Positions 8,166 through 20,166 of a stretch of DNA of 64,000 nt are shown here, in pieces. The position numbers and the translations under genes are program-made. Location of the stretch: the NCBI GenBank assembly GCA_947625245.1, contig CANQNO010000006.1:21876-85875 (forward strand). Direction: 5' to 3'. The stretch comes from an uncultured Clostridia bacterium. GTDB lineage: Bacteria; Bacillota; Clostridia; Christensenellales; Borkfalkiaceae. How positions within the stretch are numbered: position 1 is the stretch's first letter; every line of letters starts with the position of its first letter. The notes below the pieces were generated by a model. The model searched no databases and was not told where the DNA came from. It saw only the letters and a program-made list of their open reading frames with translations.

Positions 8166-9971
8166 ATGGGCAAAAAGAACAATATCCGCAACTTCTGCAT
8201 AATAGCGCACATAGACCACGGCAAGTCCACTCTCGCCGACAGGCTTATGGAGTGCACGGGGCAGGTCTCCGAGCGGGATATGGAAGCGCAGCTTCTCGAT
8301 TCGATGGATATCGAAAGGGAGCGCGGCATAACCATAAAGCTCGCTCCCGTTAGAATGTTCTATAAGGCGGACGACGGCGAAGAATACGAACTCAATCTTA
8401 TAGACACGCCCGGGCACGTGGATTTCACGTACGAAGTTTCCCGTTCTCTCGCCGCATGCGAGGGCGCTATCTTAATTGTCGACGCCACGCAGGGCGTGGA
8501 AGCGCAGACCCTCTCAAACGTATATCTCGCCCTTGAAAACGACCTTGAAATTCTGCCGGTTATAAATAAGATAGACCTTGCTTCCGCCCGTCCCGAAGAG
8601 GCTAAAAAGGAAATAGAGGAAGTTATAGGTTTGGACGCGTCCTATGCGCCCCTCGTTTCTGCGAAAGAGGGCATAAACATCCGCGAAGTGCTGGAGGACG
8701 TTATAAAATATTTCCCCGCGCCGCAGGGCGACGACGATGCCCCGTTAAAGGCGTTGATTTTCGACAGCTATTACGACAACTACAAGGGAGTAATTCTCTT
8801 TGTGCGGATAAAAGACGGCACGGTAAAGCCGGGCGACAGAATAAAAACTTTCCGTTCGGACAAGGAGTACGACGTGGTAGAGGTGGGCGCCTTCAATCCC
8901 CGCCTTCTTCCCAAAGAAATTCTTGTTTCGGGCGAAGTCGGCTATATAGCCGCTTCCATCAAATCCATACAGGACGTCGCCGTGGGCGATACAGTAACGG
9001 GTGTTTTACGTCCCGCCGCCGAACCTTTGCCCGGCTATAAAAAGGTGCAGAGCGTAGTGTTCTGCGGGATATATCCCCTCGACGGCAGCAAGTTCAACGA
9101 CCTCAAAGACGCCTTGTTAAAGTTACAGCTTAACGACGCGTCGCTCTTGTTCGAGCCCGACAGTTCGGTCGCGCTGGGCTTCGGCTTCCGTTGCGGCTTT
9201 TTGGGGCTTTTGCATATGGAGATAATACAGGAGAGGCTGGAAAGGGAGTTCGGGCTGGAGATAATAACCACCGCGCCGTCAGTAAGCTACAAGGTAGTAA
9301 AAACGGACGGGGAGGAGCTGTTTGTGGACAACCCCTCGCACCTGCCTCCCGTTTCTGAAATAGAGCATATAGAGGAGCCGATAGTCAAAGCCGATATCTA
9401 TTCCCCGCCCGATTATTTGGGTCAGATAATGGACCTGTGCCGCGAAAAGCGGGGTGTGTTTTTGCAGATGACCTATCTGGACAAGTCGAGGGTGCGGCTG
9501 GAATACCGCCTGCCCCTCAACGAAATAATTTTCGACTTCTTCGATTCCATAAAATCCCGCACCCGAGGCTATGCGAGCTTCGATTACGAGCTCTGCGGCT
9601 ACGAAAAGAGCAAGCTGGTAAAAATGGACATACTCTTAAACGGCGAAATATGCGACGCGCTCTCCATGATAGTCCACGAGGACAGCGCGTATCCGCGCGG
9701 CAGAACGCTTTGCGAAAACCTCAAAGACGCAATTCCACGCCAGCTCTTCGAAATCCCCGTACAGGCGGCGATAGGCGGCAAAATCATAGCGAGGGAAACG
9801 GTTAAAGCCATGCGCAAGGACGTGCTCGCCAAATGTTACGGCGGCGATATCACCCGCAAAAAGAAGTTGCTCGAAAAGCAGAAAGAGGGCAAAAAGCGCA
9901 TGAGGCAGATAGGCAACGTGGAAGTGCCCAGCGAAGTGTTCATGCAGATTTTAAAGACCAATAAAGACTGA
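8166..9971 (+). CDS. lepA: Elongation factor 4 (back-translocating GTPase)
   Basis: LepA is a ribosome-binding translational GTPase related to EF-G. The G1 motif [10 protein letters not shown]3 DTPGH and G4 NKID are all at the expected places, and 601 residues is the standard length. The ATG gives the expected N-terminus ([10 protein letters not shown] compares with the usual KNIRNF opening). No Shine-Dalgarno is present and the -10 box lies six bases upstream, so this mRNA may be leaderless. lepA heads an operon with an MGMT-family gene and hemW; lepA next to hemW is a familiar Gram-positive arrangement. Confidence 0.97.
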   Translation: MGKKNNIRNFCIIAHIDHGKSTLADRLMECTGQVSERDMEAQLLDSMDIERERGITIKLAPVRMFYKADDGEEYELNLIDTPGHVDFTYEVSRSLAACEGAILIVDATQGVEAQTLSNVYLALENDLEILPVINKIDLASARPEEAKKEIEEVIGLDASYAPLVSAKEGINIREVLEDVIKYFPAPQGDDDAPLKALIFDSYYDNYKGVILFVRIKDGTVKPGDRIKTFRSDKEYDVVEVGAFNPRLLPKEILVSGEVGYIAASIKSIQDVAVGDTVTGVLRPAAEPLPGYKKVQSVVFCGIYPLDGSKFNDLKDALLKLQLNDASLLFEPDSSVALGFGFRCGFLGLLHMEIIQERLEREFGLEIITTAPSVSYKVVKTDGEELFVDNPSHLPPVSEIEHIEEPIVKADIYSPPDYLGQIMDLCREKRGVFLQMTYLDKSRVRLEYRLPLNEIIFDFFDSIKSRTRGYASFDYELCGYEKSKLVKMDILLNGEICDALSMIVHEDSAYPRGRTLCENLKDAIPRQLFEIPVQAAIGGKIIARETVKAMRKDVLAKCYGGDITRKKKLLEKQKEGKKRMRQIGNVEVPSEVFMQILKTNKD

Positions 9972-9972
9972 G

Positions 9973-10281
9973 ATGGATTTTTTCGGAAAAGTATACGAAA
10001 CGGTTAAAAAAATACCCGCGGGCAAAGTGCTCTCTTACGGCGACGTCGCGGCAATGGCAGGCTGTCCGCGCGCGGCGCGCAGCGTGGGTTGGGCGCTTCA
10101 CTCAAATCCCCGCCCGGGCGAAATACCCTGCCACAGGGTCGTATTTAAGGACGGTTCGGTAAGCAGCGGTTTCGCGTTCGGCGGACCGCAGGTGCAGAGG
10201 GCTATGCTCGAAGCCGAAGGCATAGTGTTCTCCCGCGACGGGAAAGCCGATATGAATATTTACCGTTGGGAGGGAAACTGA
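9973..10281 (+). CDS. MGMT-family DNA alkyltransferase (single domain)
   Basis: A 102-residue protein matching only the DNA-binding/active-site domain of O6-methylguanine-DNA methyltransferases. The acceptor motif IPCHRV is intact, with its Cys, so it is not one of the alkyltransferase-like proteins in which this Cys is replaced. The helix-turn-helix region with RAARSVG is also visible. The usual N-terminal domain is missing. It starts one base after the lepA stop, and its stop shares one base with the hemW start. It probably repairs alkylated guanine directly or senses alkylation; which of the two is not determined. Confidence 0.88.
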   Translation: MDFFGKVYETVKKIPAGKVLSYGDVAAMAGCPRAARSVGWALHSNPRPGEIPCHRVVFKDGSVSSGFAFGGPQVQRAMLEAEGIVFSRDGKADMNIYRWEGN

Positions 10282-11399
10282 TGGCGGGAATTTACGTGCA
10301 TATTCCCTTTTGCAAGGCAAAATGCCGCTATTGCGACTTTGCCTCCTTTCCCGAAAAGCTATATCTTGCCGAAAGCTATATGGCGTGCGTTTACCGCGAA
10401 ATGGCTATGCGCAAAGAGGAGCTTAAAGGATATAACTTCGACACCCTCTACATAGGCGGGGGAACGCCCTCCGTGGTGGACGAAAATTATATTGCAATGC
10501 TCGTCGCGGCGGCAAAGAAGAATTTTTCTCTCTCCCCGTCCGCCGAAATCACCATAGAGATAAACCCCGGCACCGTAAGCGCGGGAAAGATAGACCTGTA
10601 TTCAAAGTGCGGCATAAACCGCTTTTCGGTGGGCTTGCAGACGGCAATCGACAGCCAGCTTGCCGAAATAGGCAGAATTCACACCCTCAACCAATTTGTG
10701 ACCTGCGCAAAACTTTTAAAGGGCAAAAATTTTTCGGTAGACGTCATGATAGGTTTAAAGGGTCAGACTCCGGACGACGTGATAAAGACCATAGAGGTCG
10801 CCGCGGCTTTCGGCGCAAGCCATATTTCCATGTACGCCCTCTCGCCCGAAGACGGTACGCCTATTTATACGGACTACCTCAACGGCGAACTGCCCGACGC
10901 GGACGAAGTGGCAGACATGTATGCGGCGGGTTATAAAAAGCTGGAAGAGCTGGGCTTTCACCGTTACGAAGTCTCCAACTTCGCCAAAAAGGGAAAGGAG
11001 AGCCGCCATAACCTCAACTATTGGAAGAGGGGCGAATACATAGGCTTCGGGGTATCGGCGTCGTCGCATATAGGCAACGTGCGGTTTACCAATACTTTCG
11101 GTTTGGACGAGTATTTCAAATGCCTGCTTTCGGGCAACCTTGCCGTCGTCGACCGCGAAACGGTGGACAAAGACGGGCAGGAAGAGGAATTCATAATGCT
11201 CGCCCTGCGCACGTCGGCGGGGATAGACAGGGAAGAATACACCCGGCTTTTCGGCAAGGACTTCATTTCGGAGTATAAAGACGCGATAAATAAAATGAAC
11301 GGGTATATCGAGGTCACCCCGCGGCGTATAAAAATAAAGGACGAATATCTGTTCGTGCAAAATACGATAATAATAGAATTTTTAAGGAACCGGTTATGA
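10281..11399 (+). CDS. hemW: Radical SAM heme chaperone HemW
   Basis: The N-terminus holds the radical-SAM cluster motif CKAKCRYC followed directly by DFAS, which is diagnostic of HemW rather than true coproporphyrinogen oxidase HemN. A GGGTPS glycine motif follows. HemW proteins bind heme and hand it to membrane heme proteins; many are annotated as HemN. 372 residues is normal. The start is the ATG at 10281, overlapping the previous stop, with GGGAGGG just upstream; the in-frame ATG five codons earlier overlaps that ribosome site and is less likely. It overlaps the following GNAT gene by 4 bases. Confidence 0.93.
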   Translation: MAGIYVHIPFCKAKCRYCDFASFPEKLYLAESYMACVYREMAMRKEELKGYNFDTLYIGGGTPSVVDENYIAMLVAAAKKNFSLSPSAEITIEINPGTVSAGKIDLYSKCGINRFSVGLQTAIDSQLAEIGRIHTLNQFVTCAKLLKGKNFSVDVMIGLKGQTPDDVIKTIEVAAAFGASHISMYALSPEDGTPIYTDYLNGELPDADEVADMYAAGYKKLEELGFHRYEVSNFAKKGKESRHNLNYWKRGEYIGFGVSASSHIGNVRFTNTFGLDEYFKCLLSGNLAVVDRETVDKDGQEEEFIMLALRTSAGIDREEYTRLFGKDFISEYKDAINKMNGYIEVTPRRIKIKDEYLFVQNTIIIEFLRNRL

Positions 11400-11905
11400 A
11401 ATTTTCTTACGCGCCGTCGCGCATAAACCAACTCGAAGAAATAATGAAAATATACTCCTCGGCACAGCAGTTTATGGAATCTCTCGGCAACCCGCAGTGG
11501 GGTAAGGGATTTTTGGAAGAACACGACATACGCGAGGGGATTTTGGGCGGAGTGCTGTATTCCGTGAACGTGGGGAAAGAAGTCGCCGCGGTGTTTTCCC
11601 TTTTAAACTTTGACGAAAACTACGTGGAGATCGACGGGAAATGGCTTACGGAAGGCAATTATCTTGCCGTGCACCGCGTTGCGGTCGCCGAAAAATTCAG
11701 AAGGACGGGCGCCGCCATGTACGTTCTTATGGAAGCCGCGCCCGAAATAGCCAAAAAGCGCGGGCGTACCAGCCTTAGGATAGACACGCACATAAAAAAC
11801 GGACCCATGCTTGCGCTTTTGGAAAAGCTGCAATTCAGCCGCTGCGGCACGGTTACATTGCTCCGCGACGGCTCTTCGCGCGTGGCGTTCGAAAAAATTT
11901 TATGA
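11396..11905 (+). CDS. GNAT-family N-acetyltransferase
   Basis: A 169-residue acetyl-CoA-dependent transferase. The acetyl-CoA loop is visible as VAEKFRRTGAAMYVL near residue 98-112, preceded by the beta4 strand LAVHRVAV. The substrate (small molecule or protein) cannot be told. It overlaps hemW in an ATGA arrangement and is the last gene of the lepA operon, closed by a hairpin terminator. An early run IEIMKIYSSAQQFME resembles the N-terminus of other Bacillota GNAT proteins of unknown substrate. Confidence 0.85.
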   Translation: MKFSYAPSRINQLEEIMKIYSSAQQFMESLGNPQWGKGFLEEHDIREGILGGVLYSVNVGKEVAAVFSLLNFDENYVEIDGKWLTEGNYLAVHRVAVAEKFRRTGAAMYVLMEAAPEIAKKRGRTSLRIDTHIKNGPMLALLEKLQFSRCGTVTLLRDGSSRVAFEKIL

Positions 11906-11928
11906 TCAAATTTAAAATTTTAAAAATT

Positions 11929-11958
11929 AAAGCGCGGCTTTTTTTAAAGCCGCGCTTT
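11929..11958. terminator. Terminator of the lepA operon
   Basis: The inverted repeat AAAGCGCGGCTTT / AAAGCCGCGCTTT is flanked by A and T runs and sits between convergent genes, so it can act both ways. Confidence 0.85.
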
Positions 11959-11973
11959 TGCATTATTGGGGTT

Positions 11974-12624
11974 TTAAGCGGGGAGTTTTTTGTGCGAGAT
12001 GACCTTGCCGCTCGTCCCGTCCAGGAGATATGCCGAAACGTTTTTCTCCCTGTCGCATACGCCCACGTAATAATAGCACCCGTCGTCGTACAAAAGCCGC
12101 ACGTAAATTTCTCCGCCGAACCCATTTTTACGGGTCAGGCTTTTAAACAGCTCCCCGTCGTATTCCGCGGCAAAGCGCACCGCGTCGCCGCAACTTATGG
12201 TGTCTTTCCCCGCCACGTTCAATGCGCGGAAAGTTTTTTCTTTTCCGTCAAAGGTAAGCGTTACGTCAACGCCGTCCGCCGAAAACGGCTCTGCGGAAAA
12301 TGTAAGGGTAAACCTTTTGTTTACCGCTTCGTAGTTCATCTCTCCCGAAAAATTTCCCACCTTTGCTTCAAGGGTTTCGGGCGGAACGGGGAAAGAGGCA
12401 AAAATTTCGGCAAGACTGCACGGCTCGCCGCATATCCCGTCAGAGACATACGGCTGTTCCCGCTCCGTGCAGTAAATTTTAAAATCTATTTCGTCGTCCG
12501 AATACAAATAAATCTCGCTTCTCTTTTCCGAAATGAATTTTGTGTAATCAATTTGGGAAGAGCAAGCCGAAAGCCCCGCAATCGCGGTCGCCGCAAACAG
12601 CGCGGCTATAATAAAACGTTTCAT
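11974..12624 (-). CDS. Putative lipoprotein of unknown function
   Basis: A 216-residue exported lipoprotein. A basic start and hydrophobic core lead to the lipobox LSAC with the lipidated Cys at residue 21. The mature part is beta-rich with many aromatic residues and no recognised domain. No Shine-Dalgarno precedes the ATG. Instead TATAAA (12631-12636, minus strand) ends six bases before it, though a good -35 is lacking. It stands alone and converges on the lepA operon. Confidence 0.7.
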   Translation of the reverse strand: MKRFIIAALFAATAIAGLSACSSQIDYTKFISEKRSEIYLYSDDEIDFKIYCTEREQPYVSDGICGEPCSLAEIFASFPVPPETLEAKVGNFSGEMNYEAVNKRFTLTFSAEPFSADGVDVTLTFDGKEKTFRALNVAGKDTISCGDAVRFAAEYDGELFKSLTRKNGFGGEIYVRLLYDDGCYYYVGVCDREKNVSAYLLDGTSGKVISHKKLPA

Positions 12625-12752
12625 AGGCTATTTATATTAAAACCGCACACCGCTTTATGATAAAAAATTTTGCCGCGCGCCCGTATGTTAACCCCGACCA
12701 TATGATAATGAAATATAAATTTTAATTATTTAGTTGCTTTTTCCGTGCGGCT

Positions 12753-14901
<2,149 letters not shown>

Positions 14902-14910
14902 TTTAAATTG

Positions 14911-14937
14911 TAAGGCGCAAGCGCGGCTTGCGCCTTA
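14911..14937 (+). other. Intercistronic hairpin between guaB and guaA
   Basis: The perfect inverted repeat TAAGGCGCAAGC / GCTTGCGCCTTA has a 3-base loop and no T-run after it. It is more likely an mRNA-stabilising or attenuating hairpin than a terminator. Confidence 0.6.
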
Positions 14938-14960
14938 ATTCGGATAAAAGAGAGGAATAT

Positions 14961-16493
14961 ATGCTCCATCAAAAAGTATTAGTGCTCGATTTCGGCGGGC
15001 AGTACAACCAACTTATTGCAAGAAGAGTGCGCGAGCTGGGCGTATTTTGCGACCTTAAACCCTGCGAGACCACGGTGGAAAAAATCAGGGAATATAACCC
15101 CATAGGTATTATTTTTACGGGCGGGCCCAACAGCGTTTACGAAGAGGGCAGCCCCAAAATCGACCCGCGCGTATTCGCTTTGGGCATACCCGTTTTGGGG
15201 ATTTGCTACGGCTGCCAGCTTACCGCGCATATCCTCGGCGGAAAAGTCGGGCGCGCGGATACCTCCGAATACGGCAAAGCCGAAGTTAAATATTATCCTT
15301 CGCCGCTCACCGAAAACATACCCCGAAAATCGGTCTGCTGGATGAGCCACACCGACAGGATAACGGGGCTGCCCGAAGGGTTTGAAAAGATAGCCGAGAG
15401 CGATAATTGCCCGTATGCGGCTTTCGGGAACGAAGAGCGCAAAATTTACGGCGTACAGTTCCACCCCGAAGTCAACCATACCCAATACGGCATGCAGATA
15501 CTTAAAAATTTCCTCTATAACATCTGCGGCGCGGCGGGAGACTGGACAATGTCCAACTTCGTTGCGGGCAAAATCGAGGAATTAAAGAGGAAGATAGGCA
15601 ACAGAAAGGTGCTCTGCGCAATGTCGGGCGGAGTGGATTCCGCGGTTGCCGCAACCCTCGTGCATAAAGCCGCGGGGAACAACCTCACCTGCGTTTTCGT
15701 AGACCACGGGCTTTTGCGCAAATACGAAGCGGACGAAGTTATGAAAGTATTCCGCGACGGGCTGAAAATGAACCTCATTAAAGTCGACGCTGGCAAAATA
15801 TTCCTCGAAAAATTAAAGGGCGTCGCCGACCCCGAAAGAAAGAGAAAGATAATAGGCGAAGAGTTTATTCGCGCCTTCGAAGCCGAAAGCAAAAAGATAG
15901 GCAAGGTGGATTTTTTGGTACAGGGCACCATATATCCCGACGTCATCGAGAGCGGCAAGGGCAAGAGCGCGGTAATAAAGAGCCATCACAACGTAGGCGG
16001 ACTTCCCGACGTGGTGGACTTCGAAGAGATTATAGAGCCGCTGCGCGACTTGTTTAAGGACGAGGTGCGCAAAGTCGGCTTCGAGCTGGGCTTGCCCAAA
16101 TCGGTGGTTATGCGCCAGCCTTTCCCGGGGCCGGGGCTTGCCATAAGAATTATGGGCGAAGTCACCGAAGAAAAGCTCGAAACCCTGCGCGACAGCGACT
16201 ATATATTGCGCGAAGAAATTGCAAAGGCGGGGCTCGACGGCGAAATATGGCAATACTTCACCGTAATCACCAACAGCAAAACGGTGGGCGTACAGGGCGA
16301 TTTCAGGACGTACGAAAACGTGATAGCCATCCGCGCCGTGACCTCTCTCGACGCAATGACGGCGGATTGGGCGAGAATTCCGTACGACGTGCTCGAAACT
16401 ATTTCCAACCGCATATCCAACGAAGTGAAACATGCCAACAGGGTGGTTTACGATATCACTTCCAAACCCCCCGCGACAATAGAATGGGAGTGA
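14961..16493 (+). CDS. guaA: GMP synthase (glutamine-hydrolysing)
   Basis: The enzyme aminates XMP to GMP. The N-terminal glutaminase shows the nucleophile in GICYGCQ and the His-Glu pair in GVQFHPEV. The ATP-pyrophosphatase P-loop SGGVDS is at about residue 210, and the C-terminal dimerisation domain contains QPFPGPGL. 510 residues is normal. The start is the ATG at 14961 with AGAGGA directly upstream. A longer in-frame start at 14928 lies in the hairpin and is rejected. Confidence 0.97.
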   Translation: MLHQKVLVLDFGGQYNQLIARRVRELGVFCDLKPCETTVEKIREYNPIGIIFTGGPNSVYEEGSPKIDPRVFALGIPVLGICYGCQLTAHILGGKVGRADTSEYGKAEVKYYPSPLTENIPRKSVCWMSHTDRITGLPEGFEKIAESDNCPYAAFGNEERKIYGVQFHPEVNHTQYGMQILKNFLYNICGAAGDWTMSNFVAGKIEELKRKIGNRKVLCAMSGGVDSAVAATLVHKAAGNNLTCVFVDHGLLRKYEADEVMKVFRDGLKMNLIKVDAGKIFLEKLKGVADPERKRKIIGEEFIRAFEAESKKIGKVDFLVQGTIYPDVIESGKGKSAVIKSHHNVGGLPDVVDFEEIIEPLRDLFKDEVRKVGFELGLPKSVVMRQPFPGPGLAIRIMGEVTEEKLETLRDSDYILREEIAKAGLDGEIWQYFTVITNSKTVGVQGDFRTYENVIAIRAVTSLDAMTADWARIPYDVLETISNRISNEVKHANRVVYDITSKPPATIEWE

Positions 16494-16508
16494 AAAAGGA
16501 GAGTTGCC

Positions 16509-17135
16509 ATGAAAATAATTACCGTAAGCCGTGAATTCGGAAGCGGCGGCAGGGAGCTCGGCAAGCGTCTTGCCGACGTTTTGGGGTTCGGTTATTACGA
16601 CAAAGAGATAATAACCGCGATAGCCGCCAACAAAGGTCTGGACGAAAGATACGTGGAAAAAGCTCTCGACAGCAACTACGTACAAACTTTTTCCTTTACG
16701 TACGGCAATACGTTCGGCGTAATTCCTTCCTTGCAGGCGCAAAAAACCGAACTGTTTCTCGAGCAGAAGCGTGTGATAGAAAAGATAGGGCAGGCGGGCA
16801 AGGACTGCGTTATAGTAGGGCGTAACGCCGACGTGATTTTAAAGGAGTTTAACCCTTTCAACATTTTCGTGTGCGCAGATATGGAAGCCAAAATAAGGCG
16901 GTGCGCGGCGCGCGCACCCGAAGGTGAAAACCTTTCGCGCAAACAGATAATAAAAAACATAAAGAGCATTGACAAGAGCCGTGCGCAGATACGCGAATTC
17001 ATGGCGGATTCAAAGTGGGGTTCTTCTTCCACATATCATCTTACGGTGAACACTACGGATTGGAACATAAAAGAACTTTCTCTCGTGCTTGCGGAATTTA
17101 TACAATGCTGGTATAAAAGGTCAAAAAATTCCTGA
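16509..17135 (+). CDS. Cytidylate-kinase-like P-loop protein
   Basis: A 208-residue nucleotide kinase-like protein. The N-terminus ISREFGSGGRELGKRLA is the P-loop form of the cytidylate-kinase-like family, common in Clostridia as a stand-alone gene in addition to true Cmk. A GRNADV strand and an Arg-rich lid region (RAQIREFMADSKWG) follow. The true substrate is not known for this subfamily. AAGGAG lies upstream of the ATG, and the gene follows guaA by 15 bases, consistent with a nucleotide-metabolism operon closed by the terminator at 17145. Confidence 0.8.
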   Translation: MKIITVSREFGSGGRELGKRLADVLGFGYYDKEIITAIAANKGLDERYVEKALDSNYVQTFSFTYGNTFGVIPSLQAQKTELFLEQKRVIEKIGQAGKDCVIVGRNADVILKEFNPFNIFVCADMEAKIRRCAARAPEGENLSRKQIIKNIKSIDKSRAQIREFMADSKWGSSSTYHLTVNTTDWNIKELSLVLAEFIQCWYKRSKNS

Positions 17136-17144
17136 AATTTTTTT

Positions 17145-17180
17145 CAACGGGCACTGCGCCCGTTGATTTTTTTATTTTAC
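17145..17180 (+). terminator. Terminator of the gua operon
   Basis: The 8-bp stem CAACGGGC / GCCCGTTG with a 5-base loop is followed by a long T-rich stretch. Confidence 0.85.
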
Positions 17181-17182
17181 CG

Positions 17183-17211
17183 TTGATTTTTGGCATGCGG
17201 TGTGATATACT
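17183..17211 (+). promoter_or_regulatory. Promoter of the HelD-like gene
   Basis: TTGATT (17183-17188) and TATACT (17206-17211) have a 17-base spacer and an extended TGA before the -10. The leader before the ATG at 17254 is about 35 bases. Confidence 0.7.
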
Positions 17212-17253
17212 TTGTAAATAAACCCTTAAAGGCGCGGAATACCCGACGGAACG

Positions 17254-19632
17254 ATGAATAAACTCGAAGAAGCCGAAAATTTAATAAAACCCGCCAAAGA
17301 ACCCACAAAACAGTTTTTTTGCGATCTTCTGGACGAAGAAAAACAGCGCGATTACGAGGACAGGCATATTCTTGCCGTAAAAGTAATGCTCAAAGCGCTG
17401 TATATCGTCAAGCTCAAAAAAGCCTCCGAAGCCGCCCGCGCCGAAAAACAGGAAATACTTTCTTCCTCCGATTACAACGCCGAATCGTATAAGCGCGTGC
17501 TCGCGCTTAATTCTGAAATTACCCGCCTTAAAAAGAAAACAGACAGCTATAAACCCTTTTTCGCCGAACCCTATTTTGCAAGGATGGATCTTACCGACCC
17601 GTCCGAGGGATACAATTCGTATTATATAGGCAAGCGCGGCGACGCGGGGCTGGAAATTGTGGATTGGCGCGCTCCCCTCGCGCAGAAATACTACCAGAAG
17701 AGCCGCACGGCGTTCAACATAAACGGTTATGACTACAAGCTTATTCTCCGCCGCTCCGTCCGCACCGACAACGGCAAGGTGATAGATTTCAAAAACGAAT
17801 ATCTTAACCTTTCGGACTTTTTGACCAAAGAGGAGATAGGCGGCAGGGACGAAGCGCTCATTTTCGACCCCTTTTTAAAGGAGATCTTAAAGAGCCGCAA
17901 AGAGAAAGAGGAAATCACCGACATAATAGAGACTATACAGGAGAAGCAGTACGAAATAATAACCCTGCCCGAAGAGTCGCGCTTCGTATTGCAAGGGGTT
18001 GCGGGAAGCGGCAAAACGATGGTAATGCTGCACAGGCTGTCGTATATAATGTACAACAACGACGCCATACGTAATTCCGACGTGCTTGTAATCACTCCTT
18101 CCGACTCCTTCAACGCATTTATAGACGAGCTTTCCGCCGTACTCGAACTCGAAAAGGTAAAAACCTGCACCCTCGACAACTATTTCATAGCCATGCTCAA
18201 AAACGCGGGGGTGGACATAGCGGGAAAGACGGATATGAACGCCGAAGTGCCCGAAGAGTATTTAAAATATATATATTCGGGCGGCTTTGCGGGCGACGTC
18301 ACCAAAAAACTTGCCAAAATTTATGACGGCATTTACGGCATGTTCAATTCGGACGACGCCAAGGACACGGTAGAACATATTATATCCGTGTGCGAAAAGC
18401 AGGTTGCCCGTTACGAAAAGATAAAAAACGCAAGCCTGCGCGTAAGGCGCTGCGTTTTGGGCGAAATAAAGGAAAAGCCCGACGGCGGGCTGTACTATAC
18501 AAAACAATTCAGATACATGTTCAACTGCGTGCTCGACGTGGCGGAATTTTTGCGGCTTTCGGGAGAGGACGCAAGGATGAAGGGATACGCCTTTTTTTAC
18601 AGGCAGTTTTTGTCCTTTTACAAGTCGGTAAGATTTTTAAGGCGCTATTCGGGCAAGATATGCCGCGCCGCAACAGAGGATCTTTCGGCGTTAAAGGAGA
18701 TTCTTACGCGCGAAGCCGCCGACCTCAGACGCTATAAAACGAGAATCGGCGACGCCGAAGTGCTCACCTATTCGGAGGGAGTGGAAAAGCGCGAAAAGCT
18801 GATAGCGGAAACAGAGGAGATCTCTGCGGCGGCGGAGGAAATATTGGGCGGCTTTTCGGCGATATGCGAATTTGCCGACGTGATACGCGGCGACGAGGCG
18901 CTGGTTGCCGTGGGCAAGTGCGAAAACACCGCCGACGTCCTAAGATTTTTCTACAGGGAAACGGTTAAAAAATACAAGGCGCGCTTCGGCGTGTCCGCAA
19001 AGACCCTGATAAAGAGCGACCCCTTTTCGCTGTGTTTCATCTTGTCAAAGCTCGGTTACGACCTTTCCCCCAAATACGCGTTCATATTCGTGGACGAGGC
19101 GCAGGACGTCTCCCCCGCCGAATACGGCATATTGCGCGCGGTCAACGACAGGGCGGTGCTCAACGTTTTCGGCGATTTAAAGCAGAATATCACCGAATAC
19201 CGCGGCATAAAGGATTGGCGCGAATTGGGGCTCGACGTTTTGGAACTCAATCTCAACTACCGCAACACTAACCAGATCGTGGACTACGTTTCCGGACGTC
19301 TGGGGATTGAGATGAAGTCTATAGGGCTTGACGGCAACGACGTAAAATTCATAGAAAAGCGCGCCGTAACGGGGTTTCTCTCCAAAACCACGGGCTTAAA
19401 AGCCGTGATCTGCTCCGAAAAGAACTTCGAAAAACTTAAAAAGAAGAGTTACAACCTGCCATGTTTTACGGGCAAAATTTCAAAAAATAAAATAAACCTT
19501 ATGACGGTTTACCAGAGCAAGGGTCTGGAATTCACTTCCGTTGCCGTCGCCGACGAGGATATGACCGATAACGAAAAGTACATTGCCTACACCCGCGCTT
19601 TAAAGGAACTTGCCATAATCAAAAAAGTTTAA
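17254..19632 (+). CDS. helD: HelD-like UvrD-family helicase
   Basis: A 792-residue superfamily 1 ATPase of the HelD group, which in Gram-positive bacteria clears stalled RNA polymerase from DNA and nucleic acids. The N-terminal 110 residues are a charged, coiled-coil arm with an early Lys/Glu-rich helix, as in HelD. Walker A GVAGSGKTMVML is near residue 250; Walker B is IFVDEAQD. The C-terminal motifs (QSKGLEF and YIAYTRAL) are intact. The family assignment rests on length, N-terminal arm and motif order; a DNA-repair helicase role is an alternative. The gene is monocistronic. Confidence 0.82.
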   Translation: MNKLEEAENLIKPAKEPTKQFFCDLLDEEKQRDYEDRHILAVKVMLKALYIVKLKKASEAARAEKQEILSSSDYNAESYKRVLALNSEITRLKKKTDSYKPFFAEPYFARMDLTDPSEGYNSYYIGKRGDAGLEIVDWRAPLAQKYYQKSRTAFNINGYDYKLILRRSVRTDNGKVIDFKNEYLNLSDFLTKEEIGGRDEALIFDPFLKEILKSRKEKEEITDIIETIQEKQYEIITLPEESRFVLQGVAGSGKTMVMLHRLSYIMYNNDAIRNSDVLVITPSDSFNAFIDELSAVLELEKVKTCTLDNYFIAMLKNAGVDIAGKTDMNAEVPEEYLKYIYSGGFAGDVTKKLAKIYDGIYGMFNSDDAKDTVEHIISVCEKQVARYEKIKNASLRVRRCVLGEIKEKPDGGLYYTKQFRYMFNCVLDVAEFLRLSGEDARMKGYAFFYRQFLSFYKSVRFLRRYSGKICRAATEDLSALKEILTREAADLRRYKTRIGDAEVLTYSEGVEKREKLIAETEEISAAAEEILGGFSAICEFADVIRGDEALVAVGKCENTADVLRFFYRETVKKYKARFGVSAKTLIKSDPFSLCFILSKLGYDLSPKYAFIFVDEAQDVSPAEYGILRAVNDRAVLNVFGDLKQNITEYRGIKDWRELGLDVLELNLNYRNTNQIVDYVSGRLGIEMKSIGLDGNDVKFIEKRAVTGFLSKTTGLKAVICSEKNFEKLKKKSYNLPCFTGKISKNKINLMTVYQSKGLEFTSVAVADEDMTDNEKYIAYTRALKELAIIKKV

Positions 19633-19644
19633 ACGGTATAAAAA

Positions 19645-19680
19645 ATGCGGCTGCGTTTTAATAACGCAGCCGCATTTTTT
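19645..19680. terminator. Bidirectional terminator
   Basis: The 13-bp perfect stem ATGCGGCTGCGTT / AACGCAGCCGCAT is flanked by A-run and T-run and lies between convergent genes. Confidence 0.92.
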
Positions 19681-19691
19681 TTGGCTTCGGG

Positions 19692-20075
19692 TCAAACAAC
19701 CGCCAACGAAGCACATGCGCTTGCCATCATGGAAATGAGCAAAATGCCCGGTACAAATCCCAAAAGCGACAGCACAAGTCCCGCAATTGCCATACCGCGC
19801 CCTTTTCCGTGAACAGAACCTGCCTTTATAATACCCACAATGCTCAAAATAAAGCCGAGCAGTTGCAGTATAAAGGCAATCGAAAAGAACAAACCGATAA
19901 TCGACAGCACAAAGCCTGCCGTAGCCGAGCCGTTGGATTCGGTGACAGGCGATGTTACCACAATCTGCTGTTGCGGCTGTGAGTAATAGGGCTGCTGCAC
20001 GGTTTGCGATGCGCCGCAGTGGGGGCATACCGTCTGTCCTTCAGGAATTTCTTTTCCGCATTTGTTGCAATACAT
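19692..20075 (-). CDS. Zinc-ribbon membrane protein (DUF4190-like)
   Basis: A 127-residue protein. The first 25 residues are a zinc ribbon (YCNKCGKEIPEGQTVCPHCG, two CxxC pairs), then a Gln/Pro-rich linker, then two glycine-rich membrane segments of the DUF4190 type (ATAGFVLSIIGL and GMAIAGLVLSLLG). Function unknown. The start at 20075 is set by AAAAGGAGA just upstream on the minus strand; longer in-frame readings run back through the promoter and the XRE gene. Its promoter contains a perfect palindrome that recurs at the promoter of the lipoprotein gene at 20496, so both are probably controlled by the XRE protein between them. Confidence 0.82.
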   Translation of the reverse strand: MYCNKCGKEIPEGQTVCPHCGASQTVQQPYYSQPQQQIVVTSPVTESNGSATAGFVLSIIGLFFSIAFILQLLGFILSIVGIIKAGSVHGKGRGMAIAGLVLSLLGFVPGILLISMMASACASLAVV

Positions 20076-20105
20076 ACATATCTCCTTTTGTGTAGCGTTA
20101 GTTAT

Positions 20106-20134
20106 ATTATATGTGCAACGCACATATTTGTCAA
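20106..20134 (-). promoter_or_regulatory. Promoter with palindromic operator (site 1)
   Basis: On the minus strand TTGACA (20129-20134) and TATAAT (20106-20111) flank a 17-base spacer. The spacer and part of the -10 are occupied by a perfect 8-bp inverted repeat, ATATGTGC-AAC-GCACATAT (20109-20127, plus-strand reading). A protein bound there would block RNA polymerase. The XRE gene starts 40 bases away in the other direction. Confidence 0.85.
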
Positions 20135-20166
20135 ATGTTTCGTCATAATTTAAGTATACTTTTTTT

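Noticed and set aside
14911-14937. Terminator between guaB and guaA
   Set aside because: The hairpin is perfect but has no T-run, and guaA has no promoter of its own that I can see.
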